A stretch of 64,000 nucleotides of DNA, from assembly GCA_029866005.1 (NCBI GenBank), contig JARXAE010000008.1:1-64000 (forward strand), in the 5' to 3' direction. The notes under the pieces were generated by a model, which did not search any database, was not told the origin of the DNA, and saw nothing but the letters and a program-made list of their open reading frames with translations. Positions within the stretch are counted from its first letter, which is position 1. Each line of letters opens with the position of its first letter. This document shows positions 43,701-55,043 of the stretch, in pieces. The position numbers and the translations under genes are program-made. The stretch comes from Fimbriimonas sp. Its GTDB lineage: Bacteria; Armatimonadota; Fimbriimonadia; Fimbriimonadales; Fimbriimonadaceae.

Positions 43701-44087
43701 TCGCCGACGCCGTCGCGGCATCGATGGAAACTTGAGGCCAGATGCTCTCAGCATCTGAACCGCCTTCATTACCGTTCCGAGTGTCGCTAGGGCTGGCGCG
43801 TAGCGTCCGAAATTAGCCGAACCCAACTGGGCAATCATGGCCAAAGAGTCTGCACTTGTCGAGGTCTTTTCTCCCACATTCTTAACTGTGGTCTGAACGT
43901 TAGATGCGATGTCGTCGACCTTTGCGGAGATCGAGTCGAGACGATCCGAGATCCGATCTACTTTGGGCTTCAACTCCTTGCTGAGCTCAAGAACCTTCAT
44001 AAGCCCGAAGATGAGCACCACGAAGAACACCGCGTTGATCACAAAGAACAACCCGGAGATCACTAACCACCAAGATGGAATTTCCAC
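43692..44087 (-). CDS. DUF948-like membrane protein
   Basis: A 131-residue protein with one N-terminal membrane helix (about 7-30), a helical, heptad-like stretch (33-75: LSKELKPKVDRISDRLDSISAKVDDI) and a basic C terminus (PRRRRRSK). The layout resembles DUF948 and YtxH-like envelope proteins of unknown role. It starts with GTG, and TATTAT lies 6 bases upstream, a good leaderless-type promoter. It converges on the acetyltransferase gene. Confidence 0.7.
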   Translation of the reverse strand: MEIPSWWLVISGLFFVINAVFFVVLIFGLMKVLELSKELKPKVDRISDRLDSISAKVDDIASNVQTTVKNVGEKTSTSADSLAMIAQLGSANFGRYAPALATLGTVMKAVQMLRASGLKFPSMPRRRRRSK

Positions 44088-44093
44088 TACTTA

Positions 44094-44099
44094 ATAATA
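44094..44099 (-). promoter_or_regulatory. -10 element of the DUF948-like gene (leaderless type)
   Basis: TATTAT with a 6-base spacer to GTG 44087. Confidence 0.5.
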
Positions 44100-44202
44100 G
44101 TCGGTATCGCTTTGTAGAGGCGTAGTCTCATTGGCTAAGTTTTGACCATGATTCGTCGTGCGCTACAAAGTTTTGCCGGATGGTGAAGCGTGTTTAGCGA
44201 AG

Positions 44203-44208
44203 TAAACT
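44203..44208 (+). promoter_or_regulatory. -10 element of the TMEM14-like gene (leaderless type)
   Basis: TAAACT with a 7-base spacer to ATG 44216 and no Shine-Dalgarno. It supports this being a real gene despite its overlap with comF. Confidence 0.5.
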
Positions 44209-44215
44209 CCTGATA

Positions 44216-44566
44216 ATGACTAAGACTATCAACGCCGCAATTGTGATTTATGCCGTTCTATGCATTGGGCTTGGCGTCGAGGCTTACATGGCCAAACAAT
44301 CCCTCCCATCACTCATGGGTGGTGGGGGCATCGGCATCCTGGAGCTAGTCTCCTTGTTCATCTGGACGAAGAACCCTCGTGTCGGACGAATCATGTCGCT
44401 GCTCGTAGCCCTCGGCGGGATGGGACGGTTCATCAAACCGTTCTTTACCGAAGGCAAGATCTACCCAGCTGGAGTGATGGTCATCGCGTCGCTGGTTCTG
44501 ATCGGTCTTCTACTGGCTGGTCATATGCAGGCGATGCAGGCGAAGCGGGATAATCCCTCCGCTTAG
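44216..44566 (+). CDS. TMEM14-like small membrane protein
   Basis: A 116-residue protein with four hydrophobic segments (about 5-22, 30-48, 57-72, 80-100). The order, with KQSLPSL after the first helix and FTEGKIYPAGVMVIASL before the last, matches the TMEM14/UPF0136 family. Mitochondrial members have been linked to porphyrin movement, but bacterial roles are unknown. Its last 86 bases overlap the end of comF on the other strand, an unusually long antisense overlap. Confidence 0.65.
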   Translation: MTKTINAAIVIYAVLCIGLGVEAYMAKQSLPSLMGGGGIGILELVSLFIWTKNPRVGRIMSLLVALGGMGRFIKPFFTEGKIYPAGVMVIASLVLIGLLLAGHMQAMQAKRDNPSA

Positions 44567-45188
44567 CGGCAAAGCATGCGACGCCGACATAGCAGGCTCC
44601 GGCTTGCTTGAGCGCCCGGGCACACTCGCTGGCAGTCGCCCCGGTTGTGAAGACATCATCAACCAGGAGTACTCGACACCCCTTCGGAATCGTGAGGGCT
44701 TCAAAAGCTCCCTCGAGGTTGTTTGCCCGCTCCTCGGCGTTTAGGTGAACTTGAGGAGTCGTACGACGGGTACGTACTAACCCCTCCTGTACCATCGAGT
44801 TCGGAAGCCGGGTACAGAGAGCGGTGGCTTGGTTGAACCCGCGCCACGCCAGACGGGAACGATGGATTGGCACCGGTACGATGAAATCGACGGATGCAAA
44901 GTGCGCCGTGTAAACATCAAGGATTACACCTGCCATGCGATTTCCCAGAGCAGTCTCCCTGTGATACTTCAGGGCCTTTACCATCTCGGCGGCTGTTTGC
45001 TCGTAGGCATGAAATGCCCAAACCTCATCAACGTGGGCGATCGGCTGGATAAAGTGCAGTTCCTCTCGAATCAGTTCTTGCTGACATTGGTCGCAGACGA
45101 CCGCAAATCCGATCGAGCCGCAGACCGCGCACTTCGACGGATAAAGCGCGTCAAAGAAGCTGCTCAATAAGGACTTGGCTACGTTCAT
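44481..45188 (-). CDS. comF: ComF family phosphoribosyltransferase-like protein
   Basis: Protein of about 235 residues with an N-terminal zinc-binding module (CAVCG and CDQCQ) and a PRTase domain: PVPIHRSRLAWRGFNQA and the PRPP motif VLLVDDVFTTGAT. ComF homologues take part in DNA uptake (ComFC) or are annotated as amidophosphoribosyltransferases. Type IV pilus motors in this window fit a DNA-uptake role, but that is only suggestive. I use ATG 45188 with GGATG upstream; ATG 45197 is also in frame. The start lies within the end of the DUF1854 gene. Confidence 0.9.
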   Translation of the reverse strand: MNVAKSLLSSFFDALYPSKCAVCGSIGFAVVCDQCQQELIREELHFIQPIAHVDEVWAFHAYEQTAAEMVKALKYHRETALGNRMAGVILDVYTAHFASVDFIVPVPIHRSRLAWRGFNQATALCTRLPNSMVQEGLVRTRRTTPQVHLNAEERANNLEGAFEALTIPKGCRVLLVDDVFTTGATASECARALKQAGACYVGVACFAAKRRDYPASPASPAYDQPVEDRSEPATR

Positions 45189-45642
45189 CGAGCTCATCCA
45201 GGTTCAAAATCTCATAGCGTCCACCGTCGACGCTCGTGATCTGCCACCGACCTGGGGTCAGCTCGTGGGCATTATCGCGCCAGTTTCTTACATAGAAGTC
45301 GGAAGGTCCGCGAGTCGTTTCGACATCAAACCACCACATCGAAGCGTCGTTCTTCAGTGCCTTGATGCGGGTGATCGCGGGGGTGAAATAACGACGATCT
45401 AGTTCTTCATGGGCTAACTTTTGTGAATCGTTGTCCAGAGCCGCCAGAGACTCAATGATTCCAAATTCTTTGTTCTCTTCATCCCGAATCGAGATGAATG
45501 CCGCTGTATGCGAAAGCGGAAATGCGCGTACCAACCGCACGTTTTCCACCCACTCGCCATTGATCTCAACATCCAAAAACAACGACCCCTCTCTGCGACG
45601 GAGTTCGATGTTGGCTGGATCAAGATAGGTGAGTCGAGACAT
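45151..45642 (-). CDS. DUF1854 family protein
   Basis: A 163-residue, probably cytoplasmic protein resembling DUF1854 by its LVRAFPLSHTAAFISIRDEENKEFGII and RRYFTPAITRI segments and the DVETTRGPSDFYVRNW strand. In other bacteria this domain occurs next to or fused with ABC transporters and cyanophycin-related genes; neither is present here. Function unknown. TAATTT lies 6 bases before the ATG. It overlaps comF by 38-47 bases, so the two are likely coupled. Confidence 0.75.
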   Translation of the reverse strand: MSRLTYLDPANIELRRREGSLFLDVEINGEWVENVRLVRAFPLSHTAAFISIRDEENKEFGIIESLAALDNDSQKLAHEELDRRYFTPAITRIKALKNDASMWWFDVETTRGPSDFYVRNWRDNAHELTPGRWQITSVDGGRYEILNLDELDERSQVLIEQLL

Positions 45643-45648
45643 CTTTCT

Positions 45649-45654
45649 AAATTA
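45649..45654 (-). promoter_or_regulatory. -10 element of the DUF1854-comF unit (leaderless type)
   Basis: TAATTT (minus strand), 6-base spacer to ATG 45642. It falls at the stop of the upstream gene. Confidence 0.45.
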
Positions 45655-46326
45655 TGGCCAAACGTAGGTGTTAGAACTCTGCCTTAGCCTCACTCTCTCA
45701 AGTAGTTTGCGTTTTCCATCTGTCCATTTGAAGGCTTGGCCATATGCTTCGTAAGTCTCGCCGAATTCGATACACATCAATGGCTTTCCCTTTGAGTCAC
45801 AGCAAAACCAGCCTGTGACCGTTTTGCCGTCAAATCCGGAAAGCCCAGTCGCGATTGAGACGTGCGTAAATTTTCCAGCCCGATAAATCACTGCATCTGA
45901 ATATCCAATCACGCACGGAAACGGACTGTACGGAGACACAACCACCGAGTTGCCAACAACTTTGTAAGGTGGCCCAGCATCTGAGACATATACTTTTCCA
46001 CGATCCTTGATGAATGTGAACTTGTTGGTGCCTGAATACGCTCCAGAAAAGTCTTGCTCAATTGTGCCGACAATGAGTTTCCCATACTTTTTCACATCCA
46101 CCACCTCTTCCCGAAGCCCGGGTTGGAGCTTGTACCAAGTCGGCTTCCCCTCAACAAAAAGCCGGTGTTCCCGCACCTCGGCGAGTTTAGGGGCCAGGAC
46201 TATGCAAGCGACGATCATCAGCAGAACAGACGCCCAGCAAAAGCAAAAAGTGCCCTCCACCTCGAAAGGTAGAGAGCACGTTCGCGATTGAACAATCAGT
46301 CGTGGATCAAGCGTCGCCGCGAGCAT
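45652..46326 (-). CDS. Hypothetical membrane-anchored protein
   Basis: Up to 224 residues, not recognised. A hydrophobic segment at about 27-45 (FCFCWASVLLMIVACIVLA) suggests an anchor or signal. The rest is beta-rich with several cysteines (WFCCDSKGKPLMC). The start is uncertain. ATG 46326 lies 20 bases inside the LuxR-type gene and would allow coupling; ATG 46218 would make the hydrophobic part a signal sequence. Confidence 0.5.
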   Translation of the reverse strand: MLAATLDPRLIVQSRTCSLPFEVEGTFCFCWASVLLMIVACIVLAPKLAEVREHRLFVEGKPTWYKLQPGLREEVVDVKKYGKLIVGTIEQDFSGAYSGTNKFTFIKDRGKVYVSDAGPPYKVVGNSVVVSPYSPFPCVIGYSDAVIYRAGKFTHVSIATGLSGFDGKTVTGWFCCDSKGKPLMCIEFGETYEAYGQAFKWTDGKRKLLERVRLRQSSNTYVWP

Positions 46327-46582
46327 GGCCGAAGCTTGGCTCGAACGGAATCAGACCCAACCGGGTTGCGGCGCGGAACGCCTGAACACGGTTATTCACC
46401 TGAAGCTTGTCGTAAATATTGGCAAGATGGAAATCAACGGTTCGCTTCGAGACATACAGAACGTCAGCTGCTTCCTTGCTGCTGTGACCCTGTGCAATCA
46501 AACTTAGAACTTCGATTTCGCGTTTTGTTAGTCGTACTGATCGGCTTGCGCCCTCAGTTCGTACAGTCGTTGTTATTGGCAT
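46307..46582 (-). CDS. Stand-alone LuxR/GerE-type DNA-binding protein
   Basis: A 91-residue protein made of little more than a GerE helix-turn-helix (about 16-78: LTKREIEVLSLIAQGHSSKEAADVL and SKRTVDFHLANIYDKL). No receiver or ligand-binding domain precedes it. It is probably a transcriptional regulator acting as a dimer. GAGGGGTGGG lies before the ATG. It overlaps the start of the downstream hypothetical gene, which may be its partner. The 197-base upstream gap to the methyltransferase gene shows no other gene. Confidence 0.9.
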   Translation of the reverse strand: MPITTTVRTEGASRSVRLTKREIEVLSLIAQGHSSKEAADVLYVSKRTVDFHLANIYDKLQVNNRVQAFRAATRLGLIPFEPSFGHARGDA

Positions 46583-46765
46583 AACCCACCCCTCACTTTC
46601 TCTTTCAACCGCCTACACAAAGTTCTTTCCACACGACGGGTCGAAATATGAGATGGAAATTGACAAATATCACAGCTAGGTGTACTGACAGGTAAGAACC
46701 TGGCATCATTGCTGGGGTGCCTATTCAGGTTATTGGAATCCTTAGTCGGTTCTTTAGGGGTCTGG

Positions 46766-46771
46766 TAGCCT
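46766..46771 (+). promoter_or_regulatory. -10-like element of the methyltransferase-mnmE unit (leaderless type)
   Basis: TAGCCT with a 7-base spacer to ATG 46779. The hexamer is weak, but the placement fits the window-wide pattern. Confidence 0.35.
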
Positions 46772-46778
46772 CTTTGAC

Positions 46779-47528
46779 ATGGGCGCGCAGACTTGGGATC
46801 CACAGCAGTATCGACAAAATGCGGGATTCGTAGCATTTTATGGCGCATCTGTCTTGGACTTACTCGGAGACGTTTCGGGTCAAAGAATTTTAGATTTAGG
46901 CTGCGGAGATGGTGTTTTGACTGCTTCTTTGGTTGAAAAGGGGGCTTCAGTCCTAGGCGTGGACTCTTCTCCGGAGATGATTGGCGACGCAATCGCCCGT
47001 GGTTTGGAAGCATCGGTGATGGATGCGACGGCTGTATCTTTTGACGAGGAATTCGATGCCGTGTTTTCCAACGCCGTTTTGCACTGGATTCGTGACCATG
47101 AGGCAGTTCTCGCTGGAGTTCATCAGGCACTGAAACCCGGGGGGCGTTTCATCGGCGAGTTTGGAGGGCACGGAAACATTGCTGCGGTGCGAACTGCTTT
47201 ACTTGCTGGTATTGCCTTCCAAGGGATTGATATCAAGGACCGCTACTATCACAACTTCCCTACCGATTCTGCTTTTCGTTCGCGGTTAGAGTCCAACGGA
47301 TTTACCGTTGACTCTATCGAGATCATTCATCGTCAAACTCCGCTTCCAGAAGGTGTTCGAGGCTGGTATGTCACCTTTGCCAAAGCACCATTGGCGGGAC
47401 TCTCCGAGACTCAAGTGGAGGCTGCGATTAGCTACGCTGAGGATCTCCTTCGACCATCGCTATGCGATGGCAGCGGTGTATGGTCGGCAGATTACGTCCG
47501 ACTCAGATTCGTCGCCCACCGATCATGA
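46779..47528 (+). CDS. Class I SAM-dependent methyltransferase
   Basis: A 249-residue Rossmann-fold methyltransferase. The SAM motif I ILDLGCGDG is at 37-45, the ribose-binding acid is in VLGVDSS, and FSNAVLHWIRD and LKPGGRFIGEFGG follow. The pattern with FSNAVLHW resembles trans-aconitate and similar small-molecule methyltransferases. The substrate is unknown. Its end overlaps the mnmE start (ATGA), so it is co-transcribed with a tRNA-modification enzyme, but no direct link is shown. Confidence 0.85.
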   Translation: MGAQTWDPQQYRQNAGFVAFYGASVLDLLGDVSGQRILDLGCGDGVLTASLVEKGASVLGVDSSPEMIGDAIARGLEASVMDATAVSFDEEFDAVFSNAVLHWIRDHEAVLAGVHQALKPGGRFIGEFGGHGNIAAVRTALLAGIAFQGIDIKDRYYHNFPTDSAFRSRLESNGFTVDSIEIIHRQTPLPEGVRGWYVTFAKAPLAGLSETQVEAAISYAEDLLRPSLCDGSGVWSADYVRLRFVAHRS

Positions 47529-48817
47529 CAACGTTCGATACAATCTGCGCCCCCATAACAGCTCCAGGTGGTGCTGTTTCAATCATCAGACTTAGTGGCC
47601 CAGAGGCTTGGGAGGTCGCGGCAAGTACTTTCAAGAACTTCCCTTCCCAGCCCGAATCACACCGCGCTTACTATGGTCAGTTCAGCAACGGGGACGACGG
47701 GCTCGTCCTCGTTTTTGCTAAAGGTCACTCTTATACCGGCGAAGAGTCAGCTGAATTCAACACCCACGGTTCACCAGCATCAGTCGCAACTCTGATCGCA
47801 CTTCTAGAACGGAACGGCGCGCGCCTCGCACGTCCCGGCGAGTTCACCGAGCGAGCCTTTCTCAACGGCCGTCTGGATCTTTCGCAGGCGGAAGCAGTCA
47901 ACGATACTGTGCGCGCGATGACAGATCGCCAACTCTCTTTGGCCAACGAGCTTCGAGAAGGAGGGCTTCGAAGCGCGATAACTGGGGCCTCGGAATTTTT
48001 GATCTCCGCCCTAGCTGCCATCGAAGCAAGCGTCGACTTCAGCGAAGAGATCGGTGAAGTTGATCCCATTTTGCTTCAGCAACGGATTAATCAGGCATCC
48101 GAAATCCTCACTCCTCTGATCATCAACGGCCATGAGGGTCGATTCATCCGAGAGGGAATCCGGATCGCCATCGTCGGCCCTCCAAACGCCGGAAAGTCAT
48201 CCCTGCTCAACCGAATCCTGGGCGTCAACCGCGTCATCGTGACCGATGTCGCCGGAACAACCCGCGATTATGTGGAGGAAACCTGCATCCTGGGCGGACT
48301 ACAATGCAACCTAATCGACACCGCCGGCCTGAGGGAATCCGATGACAAAGTAGAGTCTCTTGGAATTCAGAGAGCCAGGGCGATCGCGGCGAAAGCCGAT
48401 CTTATCTGGTACGTCTTCGACGCTTCCATCGGCTTGTCTGAGGTTGATCAGAATGAACTTGCCCAATTCAGCGCCTCGGTTGTACTAATTGCCAATAAGG
48501 CGGATTTAGGCGAGTCTACTGTGGGGATTCCGATATCCACATACACTGGCACTGGGATCGACCAGCTCGTCATGCAACTCAAAAAATGGTCAGGCGACGT
48601 TAGCGGTATCGTTCCAAACCGACGGCATGTCGAACACTTGCAGTCAGCTGTGAACTCCCTCTCAGCCGTGACAGATGGTATTAACGCAAACCATCCCCCA
48701 GATCTTCTTGTTACTCATCTCCGCTCGGCCCTGCACGAGTTGGGTCTCATCACAGGAGAAACTGCCGACCAAGACTTACTTCAAAGAATCTTCCGGGATT
48801 TTTGCATCGGCAAGTAG
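47525..48817 (+). CDS. mnmE: tRNA uridine-5-carboxymethylaminomethyl synthesis GTPase MnmE
   Basis: With MnmG, modifies the wobble uridine of several tRNAs. The N-terminal folate-binding domain begins DTICAPITAPGGAVSIIRLSG, and the G domain has GPPNAGKSS from residue 218, DVAGTTRD and DTAGLR. The chain ends in FCIGK with its required cysteine. At 430 residues it is slightly shorter than usual. ATG 47525, inside the ATGA overlap with the methyltransferase gene, gives the canonical N terminus; the frame is open farther up but without family similarity. Confidence 0.95.
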   Translation: MTTFDTICAPITAPGGAVSIIRLSGPEAWEVAASTFKNFPSQPESHRAYYGQFSNGDDGLVLVFAKGHSYTGEESAEFNTHGSPASVATLIALLERNGARLARPGEFTERAFLNGRLDLSQAEAVNDTVRAMTDRQLSLANELREGGLRSAITGASEFLISALAAIEASVDFSEEIGEVDPILLQQRINQASEILTPLIINGHEGRFIREGIRIAIVGPPNAGKSSLLNRILGVNRVIVTDVAGTTRDYVEETCILGGLQCNLIDTAGLRESDDKVESLGIQRARAIAAKADLIWYVFDASIGLSEVDQNELAQFSASVVLIANKADLGESTVGIPISTYTGTGIDQLVMQLKKWSGDVSGIVPNRRHVEHLQSAVNSLSAVTDGINANHPPDLLVTHLRSALHELGLITGETADQDLLQRIFRDFCIGK

Positions 48818-48918
48818 TCCACGCGTCATAAAATCAAACCACATCCTCCTACGTTGCGCTCAGACCGAAACCACTTTGAGCATGTAGGCGTACAATGATT
48901 TGATAGTAGAAGACTCAT

Positions 48919-51516
<2,598 letters not shown>

Positions 51517-51591
51517 TCTTGTCTTAAACAAAATTGGCTAACGTCTGTGCACCACTGGTTCAAACCTTTGGTGCATAGACGAGGGAATTTG

Positions 51592-54003
51592 ATGGCGGCA
51601 AAACCGACTTGGATCACTTTAACGATGGCTCTTGCGATTGCGGGGACGGCGTTCATCGGCTGGAAAGCGAAAAGTGGAGAACTTCCAGGAGTTCGACCAG
51701 ACGGCTCGATCAAGATTCCAAATGGCTGGACAGTCAACAAAGTTGGCAAGCTCATTGAACTTCCAGGCGACTTTCCACAGGATGTCGCTTTCCTTTCCGA
51801 TGGTCGCCACGCGCTTGTGAATACCGCTGGATTCAATGACCACACGCTCAACCTGATTGACTTGCAGACTGGTCAGGTGGCGCAGACGATTACAGTTCCG
51901 ACCGCTTGGATTGGTCTCGACGCTGAAAATGAATCGGAAATCCTTCTCTCAGCTGGTCAGCCCAAATCGGGTGAGATGATCCACCGCTTTAGTTTCGACA
52001 GCGGAAAGCTCATCACCAAAGAGCCTTGGCTTGATGGATCAATCTCTGCAAACGAGCGCTTCGTTTCTTCAATCGTCCGCACGAAAGACCGAATTTACGT
52101 ACTTAACATCCAGACCGATGAACTGATCACGCTCGACGCTCAGTGGAATCCAGTTCGGAAAAACCGTCTTCGATATCGCCCTTACGCGTTGGCGCTTTCG
52201 CCAGATGGTAAAGAGATTGCGGTCTCGAACTGGGGTGATAAGTCCGTCTCAATCTATGACACCAAGACGATGTCGATGTCCCGCTACGCCGAAGTCGGCC
52301 CTCTGCCTTCTTCCTTGCAGTATGCGAAAGATGGTCGGCTCTTCGTCACAGTTTCTGGATCGGATTATATCGCAGTGATTCAGGGCGATAAACCAATCAG
52401 CAAAGTCAATGTCGGCTTCGGGCTCGCCCAGCCTGTGGGCAGCAGCCCAGTTGCGTTGAGCCTTTCCCGAGACGAATCTCGCCTTTACGTCGCCAACGCT
52501 GGCAACAACGCGGTTGCTGTCCTGGATATCAGCAAGCCTAAACCAACCTTAACCGGACACATTCCGACTGATCGATATCCAACCCTCGTAAGAGAAACAC
52601 TTGACGGAAAGAGGCTGATTATTGGAACTGCGAAGGGCGAGTATGGCCCCAACGCAGGTTCCAAGGTGGACACGACTGTGAAGGGTGTTCGCGGGCAGCA
52701 GTACAACATTCCTTACCGCTACATTTCGACGATGCTCAAGGGACGTTTGACTCTCCTTGACGTCCCTACCAACCAAGACCTAAAGGCATACACTCAAACC
52801 GCCCGCGAAGGTGCTTTATCCCGCAAACGCGAAGCCGACGAGCTCCTGATCAAACAAAAAGCGGCGATGGACGCGATGAAATCGATTAAGCACGTGATCT
52901 ACGTCATCCGTGAAAATCGAACCTATGACCAGGTCTTTGGAGACATGAAGCAAGGCAACGGCGATCCTTCCCTTTGCCTATTTGGCGAAGAAGTCACCCC
53001 CAACTCGCACCAGCTCGCCAAAGACTTCATCCTGTTCGACAACTTTTACGCCGACGGTGAGTGCTCGCAGTGCGGTCATCAATGGACCGATGCGGCTTAC
53101 GCTAACGACTACTGCGAAAAGCAGTGGGTACTCGGATACTCTCGAAGATCACAGATCCGCAGCGACCTACGACTGACCTCATCTCCCGGCGAATACATTT
53201 GGACGCAGGCCCGAAAGCAAGGACTCAAGGCGCGAGTCTACGGTGAATACGTCGACGTGCAGGAAGATCACGATTCGCTCAACTCAGCAGAAATCAAGGC
53301 TGATCCCGAGAAGTATGGATACAGCGCAACGTGGGAGAAGATTTTCGCCACTGGCGGCAGAGATACCGAGAAGATCGACGACTTTCTCAGGGAATTCAAA
53401 GAAGCCGAAAGAACTGGGATTCTGCCAAACCTGATGGTAATGGCTCTCCCCGACGACCATACCAACGGGTTTAGCCCTGGCAGCTATTCTCCCAAAGCAA
53501 TGGTTGCAGATAATGATCTCGCCGTTGGACGCCTGGTTGACGCGGTCTCGCATTCGCGGTTCTGGAAAGACACCGCGATCTTCGTCATCCAAGACGACGC
53601 TCAAGATGGACCGGATCACGTTGATGCCCACCGTACGGTTGCACATTTCATCTCACCATACACCCGTCGTGGAGTCGTTGATTCGATGCACTACACCACT
53701 TCGTCAATGCTAAGAACAATGGGGCTCATCCTCGGAACCGCTCCGCTGTCTCAGTACGATGCGATCGCCCCGCCGATGATCATGGCGGCGACCTCAAAGC
53801 CTGATCTTCGTCCGTTCAAAGTCGTCCAACCCAAGTACAACGTTAACGAAAGGAACCCCGAGACCGGAAAACTAGCGGAGTGGTCTAAGACTCTGGACTT
53901 CTCCGAGGTCGATCGAGCCGATTTTGATTCCCTCAACCGACTGCTTTGGGCGGGTTACAAGCCGGGAGTTCCGTATCCGGCTCACTTTGCTGCAGCAAAG
54001 TAG
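51592..54003 (+). CDS. YncE-like beta-propeller fused to a phosphoesterase-family domain
   Basis: An 803-residue exported protein. A signal or anchor segment (about 7-24) is followed by a seven-bladed-propeller-like region (about 40-410) with repeated LSPDGKEIAVSN and LSRDESRLYVANAGNNAVAVLD blades. From about 435 a phosphoesterase/alkaline-phosphatase-superfamily domain begins HVIYVIRENRTYDQVFGD, like acid phosphatases and phospholipase C-type enzymes (PF04185), with later ALPDDHTNG and QDDAQDGPDHVDAHR. It probably hydrolyses phosphate esters in the periplasm or outside. GAGGGAA before ATG 51592 sets the start. Confidence 0.88.
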   Translation: MAAKPTWITLTMALAIAGTAFIGWKAKSGELPGVRPDGSIKIPNGWTVNKVGKLIELPGDFPQDVAFLSDGRHALVNTAGFNDHTLNLIDLQTGQVAQTITVPTAWIGLDAENESEILLSAGQPKSGEMIHRFSFDSGKLITKEPWLDGSISANERFVSSIVRTKDRIYVLNIQTDELITLDAQWNPVRKNRLRYRPYALALSPDGKEIAVSNWGDKSVSIYDTKTMSMSRYAEVGPLPSSLQYAKDGRLFVTVSGSDYIAVIQGDKPISKVNVGFGLAQPVGSSPVALSLSRDESRLYVANAGNNAVAVLDISKPKPTLTGHIPTDRYPTLVRETLDGKRLIIGTAKGEYGPNAGSKVDTTVKGVRGQQYNIPYRYISTMLKGRLTLLDVPTNQDLKAYTQTAREGALSRKREADELLIKQKAAMDAMKSIKHVIYVIRENRTYDQVFGDMKQGNGDPSLCLFGEEVTPNSHQLAKDFILFDNFYADGECSQCGHQWTDAAYANDYCEKQWVLGYSRRSQIRSDLRLTSSPGEYIWTQARKQGLKARVYGEYVDVQEDHDSLNSAEIKADPEKYGYSATWEKIFATGGRDTEKIDDFLREFKEAERTGILPNLMVMALPDDHTNGFSPGSYSPKAMVADNDLAVGRLVDAVSHSRFWKDTAIFVIQDDAQDGPDHVDAHRTVAHFISPYTRRGVVDSMHYTTSSMLRTMGLILGTAPLSQYDAIAPPMIMAATSKPDLRPFKVVQPKYNVNERNPETGKLAEWSKTLDFSEVDRADFDSLNRLLWAGYKPGVPYPAHFAAAK

Positions 54004-54023
54004 CGGTATCTTATCAGTTAAGC

Positions 54024-55019
54024 ATGCCGCACAAGCGCGTTGAAGAACCGTTTGACTCGGATGCCCTGGTTCAGGGTATCCGAGACTACATTGCTCGCGT
54101 TGCCTACAAAGTTGGATCGAAGGCGATCAACCCACCGCACCGCATCAAATTTCACTGGCCACCACATCCCGTCAGCTACGAATACCACGTGCTCGCCTCG
54201 GATTGGACGGGTCGAAGTACGTTCAACGCGTACGGCGAAACGTTTGATGTTGAAATAGCCCGAACCCCTTTCGGGGTGTTTGGTCGCTGCCCCTCGGTTT
54301 GGCATGAGGCGAGAGCTGAGAGCGAATCCGAAATGCTCAAGGCGCTCGAACTGGCGGCAGAGCCGTTGTTCAAAAGACAGTTTGCAATCGCTAAAGCTCT
54401 CGAGCATGAGTCACGGTACAGCGGAGAAATCAGGCAACTTGCTCCTCTCGATATCCTCAAACTGTTCTATTGCGAAGATCGTGATGTGGCAAATGCGGCT
54501 CACGAGTTCGTGGAAGTTTCGCATTACCGCACCTGCTACTTCCCCGCCCTTTGTGAGATCCTAGAGGATCGCAAACATCCTTGGCGCCGGTCTGCCCAGT
54601 GGTGCGTTCTAGATCTCTTTGAAGATCTGCCCGCATACATCGACTCAGACCAAGATAATGATCGAGCCGTTTCCGTCATTAAGGGCCTCCTCTGGGATGC
54701 CGAAGATGACTACGCCCGTTCGATCTACAAAGCCGGCGTCGTCCTTGGTGGCCATCTTCCCCACCGTCGAGGGGGTCAAGCTCTCCTCGATTGCCTCTCG
54801 GCCCCATCCTTGGTTGGTCGTCGTTCGGCAATCCACGGTCTGTTTCACGTTTGCGAGTGGGTACCGGACATGGAGCCAAGAGTAGTCCAGGCTTTACGCG
54901 AGCACGCGAAACGAGAGACGGATCCCCAACTCAGTATCTTCGCATTTGCAATGGCGGAAGACATCGTCAAGGGTGGTCTCGACCACACGCCAGAACCCGT
55001 CTTCGCATTCGAAAGCTAA
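54024..55019 (+). CDS. Hypothetical protein with HEAT-like C-terminal half
   Basis: A 331-residue protein I do not recognise. The first ~120 residues are mixed alpha/beta with RIKFHWPPHPVSYEYHVLAS and TPFGVFGRCPSVWHEA. The rest is helical, with repeat-like units such as CYFPALCEILEDRKHPWRRSAQWCVLDLFEDL and LLDCLSAPSLVGRRSAIHGLFHV that resemble HEAT repeats. No signal or membrane segment. It sits between the phosphoesterase gene and gcvT on the same strand. ATG 54024 is chosen because the upstream frame runs through the previous gene. Confidence 0.65.
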   Translation: MPHKRVEEPFDSDALVQGIRDYIARVAYKVGSKAINPPHRIKFHWPPHPVSYEYHVLASDWTGRSTFNAYGETFDVEIARTPFGVFGRCPSVWHEARAESESEMLKALELAAEPLFKRQFAIAKALEHESRYSGEIRQLAPLDILKLFYCEDRDVANAAHEFVEVSHYRTCYFPALCEILEDRKHPWRRSAQWCVLDLFEDLPAYIDSDQDNDRAVSVIKGLLWDAEDDYARSIYKAGVVLGGHLPHRRGGQALLDCLSAPSLVGRRSAIHGLFHVCEWVPDMEPRVVQALREHAKRETDPQLSIFAFAMAEDIVKGGLDHTPEPVFAFES

Positions 55020-55031
55020 GAACTAACCCGG

Positions 55032-55037
55032 TATCCT
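55032..55037 (+). promoter_or_regulatory. -10-like element of gcvT (leaderless type)
   Basis: TATCCT with a 6-base spacer to ATG 55044. The spacer AAGGAC could instead be a very close Shine-Dalgarno, so the reading is ambiguous. Confidence 0.35.
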
Positions 55038-55043
55038 AAGGAC

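Noticed and set aside
43684..43701. Hairpin GATCAAA/TTTGATC over the stops of the acetyltransferase and DUF948-like genes
   Set aside because: Only 7 bp and no T tract on either strand, so not called as a terminator.
48830..48918. Search for a CIRCE heat-shock operator before clpB
   Set aside because: No TTAGCACTC-N9-GAGTGCTAA-like repeat was found; only a -10-like TACAAT and weak ribosome site.
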